In this document: piece after piece, positions 1-9,030 of the stretch
How positions within the stretch are numbered: the first letter of the stretch is position 1
Layout: each line of letters opens with the position of its first letter
DNA from: Hyphomicrobiales bacterium
GTDB lineage: Bacteria; Pseudomonadota; Alphaproteobacteria; Rhizobiales; Beijerinckiaceae
Direction: 5' to 3'
Assembly (NCBI GenBank): GCA_019247605.1
Contig: JAFBAS010000074.1
Span: forward strand, 18,759-82,758
Length of the DNA: 64,000 bases
Translations under genes and position numbers: made by a program
The notes under the pieces: generated by a model
Database searches by the model: none
Told to the model about the DNA's origin: nothing
Seen by the model: only the letters and a program-made list of their open reading frames with translations

Positions 1-464
1 CTGTGGCCGCAGAGCACGATCTTTGCTTCTGCCGAACCGAGCCTGGTGCTGATCCCGTCCACTGTATCTCGCAGGAGACGCCCATGTACGACTTCCTCGA
101 TGAGATAGAGGTCATCTCGCGCCGGCGTCCCGTGGCAGGCAAGGACACCCGGCGCGATGAAGCGCGTCATTGGGAGCTCGCCCAAAGCGGCCCGCTGCTC
201 CTTGGTGAGTTCTCGAAGGGCGAAGCGGTCCGAAGGCCCCATTTCCCCCGGCGGGAGCTCTGCGACCTGCCGGTCGTGATTGCCCCGCACCGTGAGCGCG
301 TCGAGCCGCGAAAGCCGCTCCAAGGTCTCGCGCGGCCATAGAGGGCCGCAGGCGCAATCTCCAAGATCCACGATGAGATCGGCGCCGCGACGCTCCAGGT
401 CCGCAAGAACCGCCTCGAGTGCCGGGAGGTTCCCGTGAACGTCGGCAATGATCGCGATGCGCAT
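1..464 (-). CDS. Metallophosphoesterase (calcineurin-like), 3' end cut by window edge
   Basis: Reading the minus strand from an ATG at 464 gives MRIAIIADVHGNLPALEAVL, followed by DLGD, GNHD and a late CGH motif. This is the DxH-GD-GNHD-GH series of metal ligands in the calcineurin-like phosphoesterase fold (YfcE/DNA-repair-exonuclease-like group). The frame stays open to base 1, so at least 154 residues are present and the C-terminus lies outside the window. No signal peptide is seen, so it is probably cytosolic. The substrate (phosphodiester or phosphomonoester) cannot be told from sequence. It is divergent from ppdK across about 200 bp. Confidence 0.85.
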   Translation of the reverse strand, partial: MRIAIIADVHGNLPALEAVLADLERRGADLIVDLGDCACGPLWPRETLERLSRLDALTVRGNHDRQVAELPPGEMGPSDRFALRELTKEQRAALGELPMTRFIAPGVLACHGTPARDDLYLIEEVVHGRLLRDTVDGISTRLGSAEAKIVLCGH

Positions 465-664
465 GCGACTTTCTACTTCGTTTCTCGTTATCGAAGTCTC
501 GTGGCCAGTTTTGCAGGTTGAACTCGACGTGGCATCATGAATCATCGAGCGAAGAAGTCGAACCCGACATCGGGTGCGCTACGCCATTGAAAAACGCCCA
601 CGCAAGCGGCAGAACATCTTACAAACGGTCATCCTTGCGCCATCATCCACCATCGGGATAGTTC

Positions 665-3343
665 ATGACGAAATGGGTTTACGGCTTCGGCGACGGAAAG
701 GCCGAGGGAGACGCCAATATGCGCGATCTCCTCGGGGGCAAAGGCGCCAACCTCGCGGAAATGTCGAACCTCGGCCTTCCGGTGCCGCCCGGCTTCACCA
801 TCACGACCGAAGTGTGCACCTATTTCTACGCCCATGGACGTCAATATCCGCAAGACCTCGAAGCCGAGATCGACGCCGCCTTGGCGCATGTGGGCAAGCT
901 TACCGGGCGCGCTTTCGGCGACGCGGATCGACCCCTCCTCGTCTCGGTGCGCTCGGGTGCGCGCGCCTCGATGCCCGGGATGATGGACACGATCCTGAAC
1001 CTCGGGCTCAATGACAAAGCCGTCGAGGCACTGGCGCGCGAAGCAGGCGATGCGCGCTTTGCCTATGACAGCTACCGGCGCTTCATTCAGATGTATTCGG
1101 CCGTGGTGCTCGGCCTCGAGCACCACCTATTCGAGGATGCGCTCGAAGAGCTGAAGTCGAGCCGAGGCCACGTCCAGGACACCGATCTCACGGCGCAAGA
1201 TTGGAAGGGGCTGGCGAAGAGCTATCTTTCGCTCGTGGAACGGGAGAGCGGCAAGGCCTTTCCGCAAGACCCGCGCCGACAGCTCTGGGGTGCAATCGGG
1301 GCGGTGTTCGGCTCCTGGATGAACGCGCGAGCCATCAAATATCGTGAGCTGCACGCAATCCCGGAGAGCTGGGGCACCGCCGTCAACGTGCAGGCCATGG
1401 TGTTCGGCAATATGGGCGAAACCTCCGCGACCGGAGTCGCCTTCACGCGCAACCCCTCGACGGGCGAGGCCAGGCTTTACGGCGAGTTCCTGATCAACGC
1501 CCAGGGCGAGGACGTGGTCGCGGGCATCCGCACGCCGCAAAACCTCACGGAAGCGGCACGCGAAGAGGCGAGGACGGATAAGCCTTCGTTAGAGAGAGCG
1601 ATGCCGTCTGCTTTCGCCGAATTCAAGCGCATCAGCGAGGTGCTCGAGCAGCATTATCGCGACATGCAGGACATGGAGTTCACGATTGAGCGCGGCAAGC
1701 TCTGGATGCTGCAGACACGCAACGGCAAGCGCACCACGAGGGCAGCCCTGAAGGTCGCCGTCGATATGACGAATGAAGGGCTGATCTCACGGAAGGAGGC
1801 CGTGCAGCGCATCGATCCGATGTCGCTCGACCAGCTCCTCCATCCGACCATCGATCCGAACGCGGAACGCAAATTGCTCGGCACCGGGCTTCCGGCTTCG
1901 CCGGGAGCCGCGTCCGGCGAAATCGTGCTCACCTCCGAAGAAGCCGAGAATGCCAAAGCGGGGGGCCGCAAGGTGATCTTGGTGCGTGTCGAAACGAGCC
2001 CCGAGGACATCCACGGGATGCATGCGGCCGAAGGCATTCTGACGGCACGGGGCGGCATGACCTCTCACGCCGCGGTCGTGGCGCGCGGCATGGGAAAACC
2101 CTGCGTCTCGGGTTTCGGAGCTCTCCGGATCGATCCGGCGAAGAGCACGCTGAGCGTCGGCAAATCGGTCCTGAAGGCAGGGGACGTGATCACGATCGAC
2201 GGCTCGACCGGACAGGTGCTGCAAGGCAAGATCGCGATGCTCGAGCCGGAGCTCTCGGGCGATTTCGCGGAGCTGATGAGCTGGGCCGACGAGGCACGCC
2301 GCCTCAAGGTCAGAGCCAATGCCGACACGCCTCTCGACGCGCAGACGGCGCGCCGCTTCGGCGCGGAGGGAATAGGCCTTTGTCGCACCGAGCACATGTT
2401 TTTCGACGAGGGTCGTATCGTGGCGGTGCGCGAGATGATCCTCGCCGACGACGAGAAGGGACGGCGTGGCGCGCTCGCCAAGCTCCTGCCGATGCAACGG
2501 GGCGATTTCGTCGAACTTTTCACGATCATGTCGGGGCTTCCCGTCACCATCCGCCTCCTCGATCCGCCGCTGCATGAATTCCTGCCGCATACGGATGAGG
2601 AGATGAAGGAGGTGGCCGCGGCGCTCGGCAGCTCCGTCGAGAAGCTCCGCCGGCGCGCCCAGGAGCTCAGTGAGTTCAACCCGATGCTCGGCTTTCGAGG
2701 GTGCCGCTTGGCTATCGCCTATCCCGAGATCGCCGAAATGCAGGCACGCGCCATCTTCGAGGCTGCGGTCGAGGCCGCGGCGAAGACGGACGCGCCCGTG
2801 AGGCCCGAGATCATGGTGCCGCTGGTCATGACGCGGATGGAGTTCGACCTTGTGAAGGCGCGCATCGATGCCATGGCAAACGCCGTCGCGGCCGAGCGCA
2901 AGGCCAAGCTGTCCTACGACGTCGGAACGATGATCGAGTTGCCGCGCGCCGCGCTCCTTTCGGGTGAGATCGCGCAAAGCGCCGAGTTTTTCTCCTTCGG
3001 AACCAACGATCTCACCCAGACGACGCTCGGCATCTCGCGCGACGATGCCGGCTCTTTCCTCGGCACCTACACGGCCAAGGGAATCCTTCCTGCCGACCCC
3101 TTCGTGACGCTCGATCAGGATGGTGTCGGTGAGCTCGTCCGCCTTGCGGCCGCCCGGGGGCGCGAGGCTCGCCCCGGCATCAAACTCGGCATCTGCGGAG
3201 AACATGGGGGAGACCCTGCCTCGGTGGCCTTTTGCGAGCGCACCGGGCTCGATTACGTTTCGTGCTCACCCTATCGCTTGCCGATCGCGCGCCTCGCCGC
3301 GGCCCAGGCCGCTCTCGGCGCGATCGCTACGACGGAAGGGTAA
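665..3343 (+). CDS. ppdK: Pyruvate, phosphate dikinase
   Basis: An 892-residue protein, the usual length for PPDK, which interconverts pyruvate + ATP + Pi with PEP + AMP + PPi in the cytosol. The N-terminal nucleotide-binding domain starts with the FGDGKAEG...LLGGKGANLAEM block. The central swivelling domain carries GGMTSHAAVVARGMGKPCVSG (split here around the phosphohistidine, His468, with the preceding regulatory-type Thr). The C-terminal PEP/pyruvate TIM barrel ends with GICGEHGGDP, containing catalytic Cys844. It stands alone, divergent from the phosphoesterase and convergent with a YdcH-like gene 7 bp downstream. The ribosome binding site (GGGATA) is weak. A PPDK in an alphaproteobacterium usually serves gluconeogenesis from C3/C4 acids. 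Confidence 0.97.
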   Translation: MTKWVYGFGDGKAEGDANMRDLLGGKGANLAEMSNLGLPVPPGFTITTEVCTYFYAHGRQYPQDLEAEIDAALAHVGKLTGRAFGDADRPLLVSVRSGARASMPGMMDTILNLGLNDKAVEALAREAGDARFAYDSYRRFIQMYSAVVLGLEHHLFEDALEELKSSRGHVQDTDLTAQDWKGLAKSYLSLVERESGKAFPQDPRRQLWGAIGAVFGSWMNARAIKYRELHAIPESWGTAVNVQAMVFGNMGETSATGVAFTRNPSTGEARLYGEFLINAQGEDVVAGIRTPQNLTEAAREEARTDKPSLERAMPSAFAEFKRISEVLEQHYRDMQDMEFTIERGKLWMLQTRNGKRTTRAALKVAVDMTNEGLISRKEAVQRIDPMSLDQLLHPTIDPNAERKLLGTGLPASPGAASGEIVLTSEEAENAKAGGRKVILVRVETSPEDIHGMHAAEGILTARGGMTSHAAVVARGMGKPCVSGFGALRIDPAKSTLSVGKSVLKAGDVITIDGSTGQVLQGKIAMLEPELSGDFAELMSWADEARRLKVRANADTPLDAQTARRFGAEGIGLCRTEHMFFDEGRIVAVREMILADDEKGRRGALAKLLPMQRGDFVELFTIMSGLPVTIRLLDPPLHEFLPHTDEEMKEVAAALGSSVEKLRRRAQELSEFNPMLGFRGCRLAIAYPEIAEMQARAIFEAAVEAAAKTDAPVRPEIMVPLVMTRMEFDLVKARIDAMANAVAAERKAKLSYDVGTMIELPRAALLSGEIAQSAEFFSFGTNDLTQTTLGISRDDAGSFLGTYTAKGILPADPFVTLDQDGVGELVRLAAARGREARPGIKLGICGEHGGDPASVAFCERTGLDYVSCSPYRLPIARLAAAQAALGAIATTEG

Positions 3344-3350
3344 TGGAGCG

Positions 3351-3536
3351 TCAGCGCGAGGTCTTCCGCTCCTCTTGGCGCAGCTTTTCCAACTCGTCCT
3401 TCAACTGCAATTTCCGGCGTTTCAACTCGGCGAGCTCAAGATCGTCGATGCTGGGATGTTGTCTGGCTTCCGAAATCTTGTCCTTCAACGACCGGTATTT
3501 GCGTTCGATCTGGTCGAGGTGGGGAGTCACTGTCAT
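3351..3536 (-). CDS. YdcH family protein (DUF465)
   Basis: A 61-residue, highly charged helical protein with the pattern HLDQIERKYRSLKDKISEAR followed by LELAELKRRKLQLKDELEKL, the hallmark of the DUF465/YdcH family common in alphaproteobacteria. The ATG at 3536 is chosen because GGAGGT lies 4 nt upstream; an earlier in-frame ATG at 3548 has no Shine-Dalgarno. The function of the family is not established. It is divergent from a second DUF465 gene at 3998, with 460 bp between them. Confidence 0.85.
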   Translation of the reverse strand: MTVTPHLDQIERKYRSLKDKISEARQHPSIDDLELAELKRRKLQLKDELEKLRQEERKTSR

Positions 3537-3997
3537 CGGCACCTCCATGTGTACCCGATAACAAGGAGGGTGACACAGCTTCCGTTCCCAGGGAAGGGGT
3601 GAAAGGTTAACCGAGGCGCCATCCACAACTGTGAGCGACGGCTCGAGCAGGAACCCGCTCCCCCTTTCGCGACCCCTTGCCTTAAAGGGGGCCGCTGCGA
3701 GCGCCATAGTCGAGACACGCCGGTTGGGCGTTTTCGTGCTAATATGCGTCGTTCGCGGCCAAAGTACGCGGGCGCCGCCGCTTTTGTGTCGTCGCTCGCC
3801 CAGGGGTTGTCGCTGCTGGCGCGAGGGATGGTTTCTTGCCGGCCCGCTCGGGGGCGCCATCGCGCGCGCTGGGCTGGCCCGACGGAGGATGCCTCGCCGG
3901 CGGCGGCAATGGCGAAACGACACGGGCGGCGCGATCCTTCGACGGCCTGAAGCCCCTGGCTGGGCTACGGACGGCGGGCGCGAGGAGGTGGTGACGG
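3537..3997. other. 460-bp non-coding gap between two divergent YdcH-like genes
   Basis: No convincing gene is seen. A 68-codon frame starting at 3744 lacks a ribosome binding site and has an Arg/Ala composition typical of spurious GC-rich frames. The stretch should hold both divergent promoters, and it is long for such small genes. An AGGAGG at about 3983-3988 serves the downstream gene. No tRNA or obvious structured RNA was recognised. Confidence 0.4.
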
Positions 3998-4216
3998 ATG
4001 GCAGAGGGCGCCGACAGTGCCAACCGGGAACAGCTCGAGGGCGAATTGGCCCGTTTGCGACAGGAGCACCGAGATCTCGACGCGGCGATCGAAGCCTTGC
4101 AGCGTTCCGCCGTCCACGATCAGTTGCAGCTCGCCAGGCTGAAGAAACGCAAGCTTGCCTTGCGCGACCGGATCGGCCAGATCAACGACGCACTCACCCC
4201 AGACATCATCGCCTGA
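3998..4216 (+). CDS. YdcH family protein (DUF465)
   Basis: A 72-residue protein predicted to be an alpha-helical hairpin: REQLEGELARLRQEHRDLDA, then LQLARLKKRKLALRDRIGQI. The LARLKKRKLALRDRI block is the conserved DUF465 signature and matches the same block in the gene at 3351-3536, so the two are paralogues. AGGAGG lies about 9 nt upstream of the ATG. The cellular role of the family is unknown. It is followed by purE after 170 bp. Confidence 0.85.
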   Translation: MAEGADSANREQLEGELARLRQEHRDLDAAIEALQRSAVHDQLQLARLKKRKLALRDRIGQINDALTPDIIA

Positions 4217-4386
4217 GCGTGAGCGCCGCCCTTCTCGCTGTCATGCTGGTCCCGGCAACCCATGTCACTTCGAGCGTTCCAGGACAACGGCTCTTTGTAG
4301 CCAACCGCGCCGGCCGTGCGGTTACGTAAGGCAGACGAAGAAGGACGCCTAATTCCGCGGCCGGCAGGCCGAAAAGGTCAGGACCG

Positions 4387-4884
4387 ATGCCCAAGCCCAC
4401 CCCTCCCGTCGCGATCCTCATGGGCAGCCAGTCCGATTGGGAGACGATGCGCCATTGCGCCGAGACATTGGACGAGCTCGAGATCGCCCATGAAGCGCGC
4501 ATCGTGTCGGCGCATCGCACGCCCGAGCGGCTCTACGACTTCGCGAAATCCGCAAGGCAGCGGGGCTTCAAGGTCATCATCGCGGGCGCGGGCGGCGCGG
4601 CCCACCTGCCGGGCATGACCGCTTCGCTCACCCGGCTCCCCGTGCTTGGAGTGCCGGTGGAATCAAAAGCGCTTTCAGGCCTCGACAGCCTCTGCTCGAT
4701 CGTGCAGATGCCTGGCGGAATCCCGGTCGGCACGCTTGCCATCGGCAAGCCCGGCGCCATCAACGCCGCTTTGTTTGCGGCCGCCATCCTGGCGCTTTCC
4801 GACCCGAAGCTTGACCGGCGTCTCGAGGCGTTTCGCCTTTCGCGCACGCGCGCGGTCGCCGAGCGCCCGAGCCTCAAGGCATGA
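4387..4884 (+). CDS. purE: N5-carboxyaminoimidazole ribonucleotide mutase
   Basis: A 165-residue class I PurE, which moves the carboxyl group of N5-CAIR to C4 in purine synthesis. Visible signatures are [15 protein letters not shown] (nucleotide/CO2 site), [10 protein letters not shown] (catalytic His) and [11 protein letters not shown]. The C-terminal part has [24 protein letters not shown] lies just upstream of the ATG. The stop overlaps the purK start by 4 nt (ATGA), so the two should be translationally coupled and form the usual purEK operon. Confidence 0.97.
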   Translation: MPKPTPPVAILMGSQSDWETMRHCAETLDELEIAHEARIVSAHRTPERLYDFAKSARQRGFKVIIAGAGGAAHLPGMTASLTRLPVLGVPVESKALSGLDSLCSIVQMPGGIPVGTLAIGKPGAINAALFAAAILALSDPKLDRRLEAFRLSRTRAVAERPSLKA

Positions 4885-6065
4885 CGCGGGCCAAAACGGC
4901 CGGGCGGCTCGAGCCCGGCGCGACGATCGGCATCCTGGGCGGAGGTCAACTGGGCCGCATGATCGCGCTGGCGGCAGCCGATTTCGGCCTCAAGACCGTG
5001 GTCTATGAGCCGGAAATCTCCGGGCCGGCTGCGCAAGTGACGAACCAGCACATGGCCGGCGCCTACGGCGATGAAGCGCGGCTTTCAGCTTTCGCGGCTC
5101 GCGTCGACGTGATCACCTACGAATTCGAGAACGTGCCGGCGGAAACGGTCGCTTTTCTCGCCGAGTTGAAACCCGTCCGTCCTGGCGGGCGCCTCCTCGC
5201 GGTGGCGCAGGATCGTTGGCTCGAAAAGTCGTTTTTTGCGGAGCGCGGCATTGCGACTGCTCCTTCCGCGCGCGTCGACACGCTGGGTGACCTGGAAAAG
5301 GCGGTCAAGACGATCGGCCCGCGCTCGATCCTGAAGACGCGCCGCTTCGGTTATGATGGCAAGGGCCAAGTTCGGATCGAGAAAAGAGCGGAGCTCGCCT
5401 CGGCTTGGCGCGAGATCGGCGAAGCTCCGGCGATTCTCGAAGGCTTCGTCCCCTTCCGTCGCGAGGTCTCGGTGGTCGCCGCGCGCGGAATCGATGGCGC
5501 GTTCAGCGCTTTCGACCTTTGCGAGAACGAGCATCGCGACCACATCCTGGCGCGTACCACGGTGCCTGCTCGGGTCGATCCGCGCACGGCGCAGGAGGCG
5601 ATCGAGATCGCGCGGCGCACCGCGGAAGCCCTGGACGTGATCGGCGTGTTCGCGGTCGAGATGTTCGTGTGCGAAACGCACGGATGTGAGGCGCTCCTCG
5701 TGAACGAGATCGCGCCCCGCGTCCACAACACGGGTCATTGGACGATCGAGGGCGCGGAGACTTCGCAATTTGCCCAGCATGTGAGAGCGATTTGCGGTTG
5801 GCCGCTCGGCGCGACGCGAAGGGAAGCCGCGCGCGTCGAGATGGAAAATCTCATCGGCGCGGGAGCGCAGGAGTGGGCGCGCCTCGTCGAGGAGAAAGGC
5901 GCGTATCTTCATCTTTACGGCAAGGATGTCGCGGCACCCGGTCGCAAGATGGGCCATGTGACGCGGCTTTTCGGAAACGAGAAAGACACGCAAGACCGCC
6001 GGCGAGCTCGGCAAAAGGCGCGGCCGGCAGCTTTCGTCACCGATGCCCCGACGAACGATCGCTGA
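4881..6065 (+). CDS. purK: 5-(carboxyamino)imidazole ribonucleotide synthase
   Basis: A 394-residue ATP-grasp enzyme that makes N5-CAIR from AIR, bicarbonate and ATP, feeding PurE. The N-terminal Rossmann part reads [20 protein letters not shown]. The ATP-grasp core has [13 protein letters not shown], and the metal and substrate site is [19 protein letters not shown]. It starts inside the last codons of purE (4-nt overlap). The C-terminal 25 residues are basic and poorly conserved. No strong terminator is seen before the next gene. Confidence 0.97.
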   Translation: MTRAKTAGRLEPGATIGILGGGQLGRMIALAAADFGLKTVVYEPEISGPAAQVTNQHMAGAYGDEARLSAFAARVDVITYEFENVPAETVAFLAELKPVRPGGRLLAVAQDRWLEKSFFAERGIATAPSARVDTLGDLEKAVKTIGPRSILKTRRFGYDGKGQVRIEKRAELASAWREIGEAPAILEGFVPFRREVSVVAARGIDGAFSAFDLCENEHRDHILARTTVPARVDPRTAQEAIEIARRTAEALDVIGVFAVEMFVCETHGCEALLVNEIAPRVHNTGHWTIEGAETSQFAQHVRAICGWPLGATRREAARVEMENLIGAGAQEWARLVEEKGAYLHLYGKDVAAPGRKMGHVTRLFGNEKDTQDRRRARQKARPAAFVTDAPTNDR

Positions 6066-6232
6066 CCGGGCTTCCGGTGGCGAGCGGACGCGATCGCCTT
6101 GCGACGCTCATGCTCGCCGAACTCGAGCACCCCGCCCGCCCACGCTCGCCAATCTGAATAAGGATCAAAAAACGGAGTGCCGACCACGGTCCGAGGTGAA
6201 ACGCTTACGATTTGTCGATTCGGAGCCGAACC

Positions 6233-6490
6233 ATGCCCTTCGCATCAAAGCTTGTCGCGATCGTCGTCTTCACCGGCGCGCTCGCGCCCCTCGAGCTTTA
6301 TGCCCAAGCCGAGACGCAGGTCGATCCCTCTTGGAAAAAAGCCGCCGCGGATGGGGCACGACTCACCGGCAAGGAGCGCCTCGGCGAAAAGTGGAAGGAC
6401 GAGCAGCGAGTCGACAATTGCAAGGTGCCGAAAGAGAAGCGAGGAGACAGGCCGCGCACGGACAGTTGCGCGCGGACGCCGAGCCGGTGA
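6233..6490 (+). CDS. Small secreted protein of unknown function
   Basis: An 85-residue product. Residues 1-24 form a Sec signal peptide (basic start, then a LVAIVVFTGALAP core and a likely cut after YAQA). The mature part is very polar and Lys/Arg/Asp-rich, with two cysteines near the C-terminus (DNCK and DSCA) that could form a disulfide in the periplasm. The ATG at 6233 is preferred to an upstream in-frame start because GGAG sits about 8 nt before it. I do not recognise a family. It lies between purK and a convergent epimerase gene. Confidence 0.6.
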   Translation: MPFASKLVAIVVFTGALAPLELYAQAETQVDPSWKKAAADGARLTGKERLGEKWKDEQRVDNCKVPKEKRGDRPRTDSCARTPSR

Positions 6491-6569
6491 CCCTCGAGAT
6501 CAACCGCGATAATCGCCGAGCTTGGGCCGCCCGGGGCGAGAGGAGCCGTCTTTTATCCGCACCTGTTTC

Positions 6570-7580
6570 TTATTTCCGGTCCGCCACCGAGAAGCCTTGC
6601 CAGAACGGGTCGCGATCATCGACGACGATGGTGTTTTGCCCGGTCACGCGCGCCCATCCCTCGATGGACGGGATGATGGCATCGAGCTCCCCCACCTTGG
6701 TGCGCCCCTCGATGCGCCCCGTGAACGTCGAGTTGATGATGCTTTCATGCACGAACTCGTCACCTTCGGTGAGCTTGCCCAACGCCGCGAGCTGCGCCAT
6801 GCGCGCCGAGGTTCCCGTCCCGCAAGGCGAGCGATCGATGGCCTTGTCGCCGTAGAAGACGGCGTTTCGCGCGCTTGCACCCTTGGTCTTGGGCTCTCCA
6901 GTCCACATCACATGGGTGAGCTTGTCGATCGCGGGGTTCTCCGGATGGACGATCCTGTGGCGCGCATTGAAGGCAGAGCGAAGCTTCGGGCTCAAGCGAA
7001 TGATGTCGGAGGGCTCGATCGCATCGAGCCCCGCGTAATTCGCCTGCTCTTCGACGATGGCGTAGAAATTGCCGCCATAAGCGACATCGACCGTAAGCTT
7101 GCCGATGCCCTCGACATCGACCTCGTAGCCGCGCCCGCGCAGGAAGGACGGCACATTCCTGATGCGCACGCTCTCAACATAAGGGCCGTTTTGCACATAG
7201 CGGGCTTCGACAAGCCCCGCCGGCGTGTCGAGCCGCAGCACGCCAGGTGTTTTTGGCGTGACGAGTCCGTTCTCGATGATCGTCGTCACCGTGCCGATCG
7301 TCCCATGGCCGCACATGGGCAGGCACCCCGACGTCTCGATGAACAGGATGGCAACGTCGCAATCCTGCCTGAGCGGCGGGTAGAGGATGGAACCCGACAT
7401 GATGTCGTGCCCGCGCGGCTCGAACATCAAGGCATTCCTGATCCAATCGTGATTGGCGAGGAAATCCTGGCGGCGCTCGAACATCGTCGCGCCCTCGAGA
7501 CGAGGGATCGAGCCGCCGGTCACCACCCGGACGGGATTTCCGCAAGTATGGCCATCGATGCAGAAAAAGGTCGCGCGCAT
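6570..7580 (-). CDS. Proline racemase family: probable 4-hydroxyproline 2-epimerase
   Basis: A 336-residue member of the proline racemase family, about the usual length. Both catalytic cysteines are present: Cys90 in PMCGHGTIG and Cys253 in SPCGTGTSAR. Retention of the second Cys argues against a trans-3-hydroxyproline dehydratase, which has Thr there. The N-terminal CIDGHTCGNPVRVV is also typical. Such enzymes turn trans-4-hydroxy-L-proline into cis-4-hydroxy-D-proline in the cytosol. A DapA-family gene at 9031-9960 could encode a later step of the same pathway, although the two are split by a formaldehyde dehydrogenase gene. True proline racemase activity cannot be excluded. Confidence 0.88.
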   Translation of the reverse strand: MRATFFCIDGHTCGNPVRVVTGGSIPRLEGATMFERRQDFLANHDWIRNALMFEPRGHDIMSGSILYPPLRQDCDVAILFIETSGCLPMCGHGTIGTVTTIIENGLVTPKTPGVLRLDTPAGLVEARYVQNGPYVESVRIRNVPSFLRGRGYEVDVEGIGKLTVDVAYGGNFYAIVEEQANYAGLDAIEPSDIIRLSPKLRSAFNARHRIVHPENPAIDKLTHVMWTGEPKTKGASARNAVFYGDKAIDRSPCGTGTSARMAQLAALGKLTEGDEFVHESIINSTFTGRIEGRTKVGELDAIIPSIEGWARVTGQNTIVVDDRDPFWQGFSVADRK

Positions 7581-7756
7581 GGCGCCGGGCTTTACAGGCA
7601 GGCGCCGGCGCTGTCACGCAAGGAGGACCTGCTTTTCGGAATGGTCGAGCCTCGCAAATGAGTGGTTGCATCGGACGGGGTTCTGGAAAATGAGAAGGAG
7701 AGCGCGTCTCCACTCCCTGCGCTCGTGAGCTTTCCCTCGCTTGAAAAGGTGCACCG

Positions 7757-8869
7757 ATGAAGTCCCGCGCCGCCATCGCCTTCGAGGCCGGCAAGCCTCT
7801 CACGATCGGAACCGTCGAGCTCGACGGCCCGAAACCCGGCGAGGTCCTCGTCGAGATTGCAGCGACCGGCATCTGCCATACCGATGCCTATACGCTCTCG
7901 GGCGCCGATCCGGAGGGGCTGTTTCCCGCGATACTCGGCCATGAAGGCGCCGGCATCGTGCGCGAGGTCGGTGCGGGCGTGACGACGCTGAAGCCCGGCG
8001 ACCATGTCATCCCGCTCTACACACCCGAATGCCGCCAGTGCAAAACCTGTCTCTCGCGACGCTCGAATCTGTGCACCGCGATCCGCGCGACGCAAGGCAA
8101 GGGCGTGATGCCCGACGGCACGAGCCGCTTTCGCTGCGACGGCGATCCCGTCCTCCATTACATGGGCTGTTCGACTTTCGCGAACTTCACAGTGCTGCCG
8201 GAGATCGCGCTCGCAAAGGTGCGCGAGGACGCGCCCTTCGACAAGATCTGCTATATCGGCTGCGGCGTCACCACGGGCATCGGCGCGGTGATCTACACGG
8301 CAAAGGTATGGCCCGGCGCCAATGTGGTCGTGTTCGGCCTCGGTGGCATCGGCCTCAACGTGATCCAGGGCGCCCGCATGGTGGGTGCCGACAAGATCAT
8401 CGGCGTCGACCTCAATCCGGGAAAGCGCCCGATGGCCGAAAAGTTCGGCATGACGCATTTCGTCAATCCCGACGAGGTCGGCCGCGACAAGGTGGTGCAG
8501 GCGCTCGTCGATCTCACCGGCGGAGGTGCCGATTTCTCATTCGAATGCATCGGCAATGTACACACGATGCGCCAGGCGCTCGAATGCTGCCATCGAGGCT
8601 GGGGGGAATCGATCATCATCGGCGTCGCCGCCTCAGGCCAGGAGATCGCCACGCGGCCCTTCCAGCTCGTCACCGGCCGCGTGTGGAAGGGAACCGCCTT
8701 CGGCGGCGCGAGAGGGCGCACCGACGTGCCGAAGATCGTCGACTGGTATATGGAGGGCAAGATCAATATCGACGATCTCATCACCCACACCCTGAGGCTC
8801 GACGAGATCAACACCGCCTTCGACCTCATGCATGAAGGCAAGTCGATCCGCTCGGTCGTGGTCTACTGA
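7757..8869 (+). CDS. frmA: S-(hydroxymethyl)glutathione dehydrogenase (class III alcohol dehydrogenase)
   Basis: A 370-residue zinc-dependent medium-chain dehydrogenase that oxidises the glutathione adduct of formaldehyde with NAD+. Seen are the catalytic zinc region [22 protein letters not shown], the structural zinc cysteines in [15 protein letters not shown] and the nucleotide-binding [14 protein letters not shown]. The class III features DGTSRF and [13 protein letters not shown] are present. AAAGGTG lies ahead of the ATG. It is divergent from the epimerase gene and stands alone: no esterase or FrmR-type regulator adjoins it. The role is formaldehyde detoxification or dissimilation. Confidence 0.96.
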   Translation: MKSRAAIAFEAGKPLTIGTVELDGPKPGEVLVEIAATGICHTDAYTLSGADPEGLFPAILGHEGAGIVREVGAGVTTLKPGDHVIPLYTPECRQCKTCLSRRSNLCTAIRATQGKGVMPDGTSRFRCDGDPVLHYMGCSTFANFTVLPEIALAKVREDAPFDKICYIGCGVTTGIGAVIYTAKVWPGANVVVFGLGGIGLNVIQGARMVGADKIIGVDLNPGKRPMAEKFGMTHFVNPDEVGRDKVVQALVDLTGGGADFSFECIGNVHTMRQALECCHRGWGESIIIGVAASGQEIATRPFQLVTGRVWKGTAFGGARGRTDVPKIVDWYMEGKINIDDLITHTLRLDEINTAFDLMHEGKSIRSVVVY

Positions 8870-8936
8870 AGGCAAGCGGCGGACGTTCGTCGGCAAGGCC
8901 ATCACGACCCTTGCGCGTAGAAAGTGAAGGCGTGGG

Positions 8937-8979
8937 TGCGCGCACCGAGTGCGCGCATGACGAAGTGGGAGCGTCTCTT
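8937..8979 (+). terminator. Candidate terminator after formaldehyde dehydrogenase gene
   Basis: TGCGCGCA at 8937-8944 and again at 8950-8957 form an 8-bp stem with a 5-nt loop (the octamer is its own reverse complement). A T5 run follows at about 8974. A second hairpin, GGGCGC-TC-GCGCCC, lies further on near 9000. The position between convergent genes fits a terminator. The T-run is about 17 nt from the stem, so efficiency is uncertain. Confidence 0.45.
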
Positions 8980-9030
8980 TTTGTGCAAAACAAAGGTGTG
9001 GGCGCTCGCGCCCATGCCGCGGCGCGACGC

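Noticed and set aside
3744..3950. 68-codon frame in the gap between YdcH-like genes
   Set aside because: No ribosome binding site, Arg/Ala-rich, no recognisable domain.
4217..4386. Possible 6S RNA between the YdcH-like gene and purE
   Set aside because: I could not match the conserved bubble or flanking stems; the idea rested only on gene neighbourhood.
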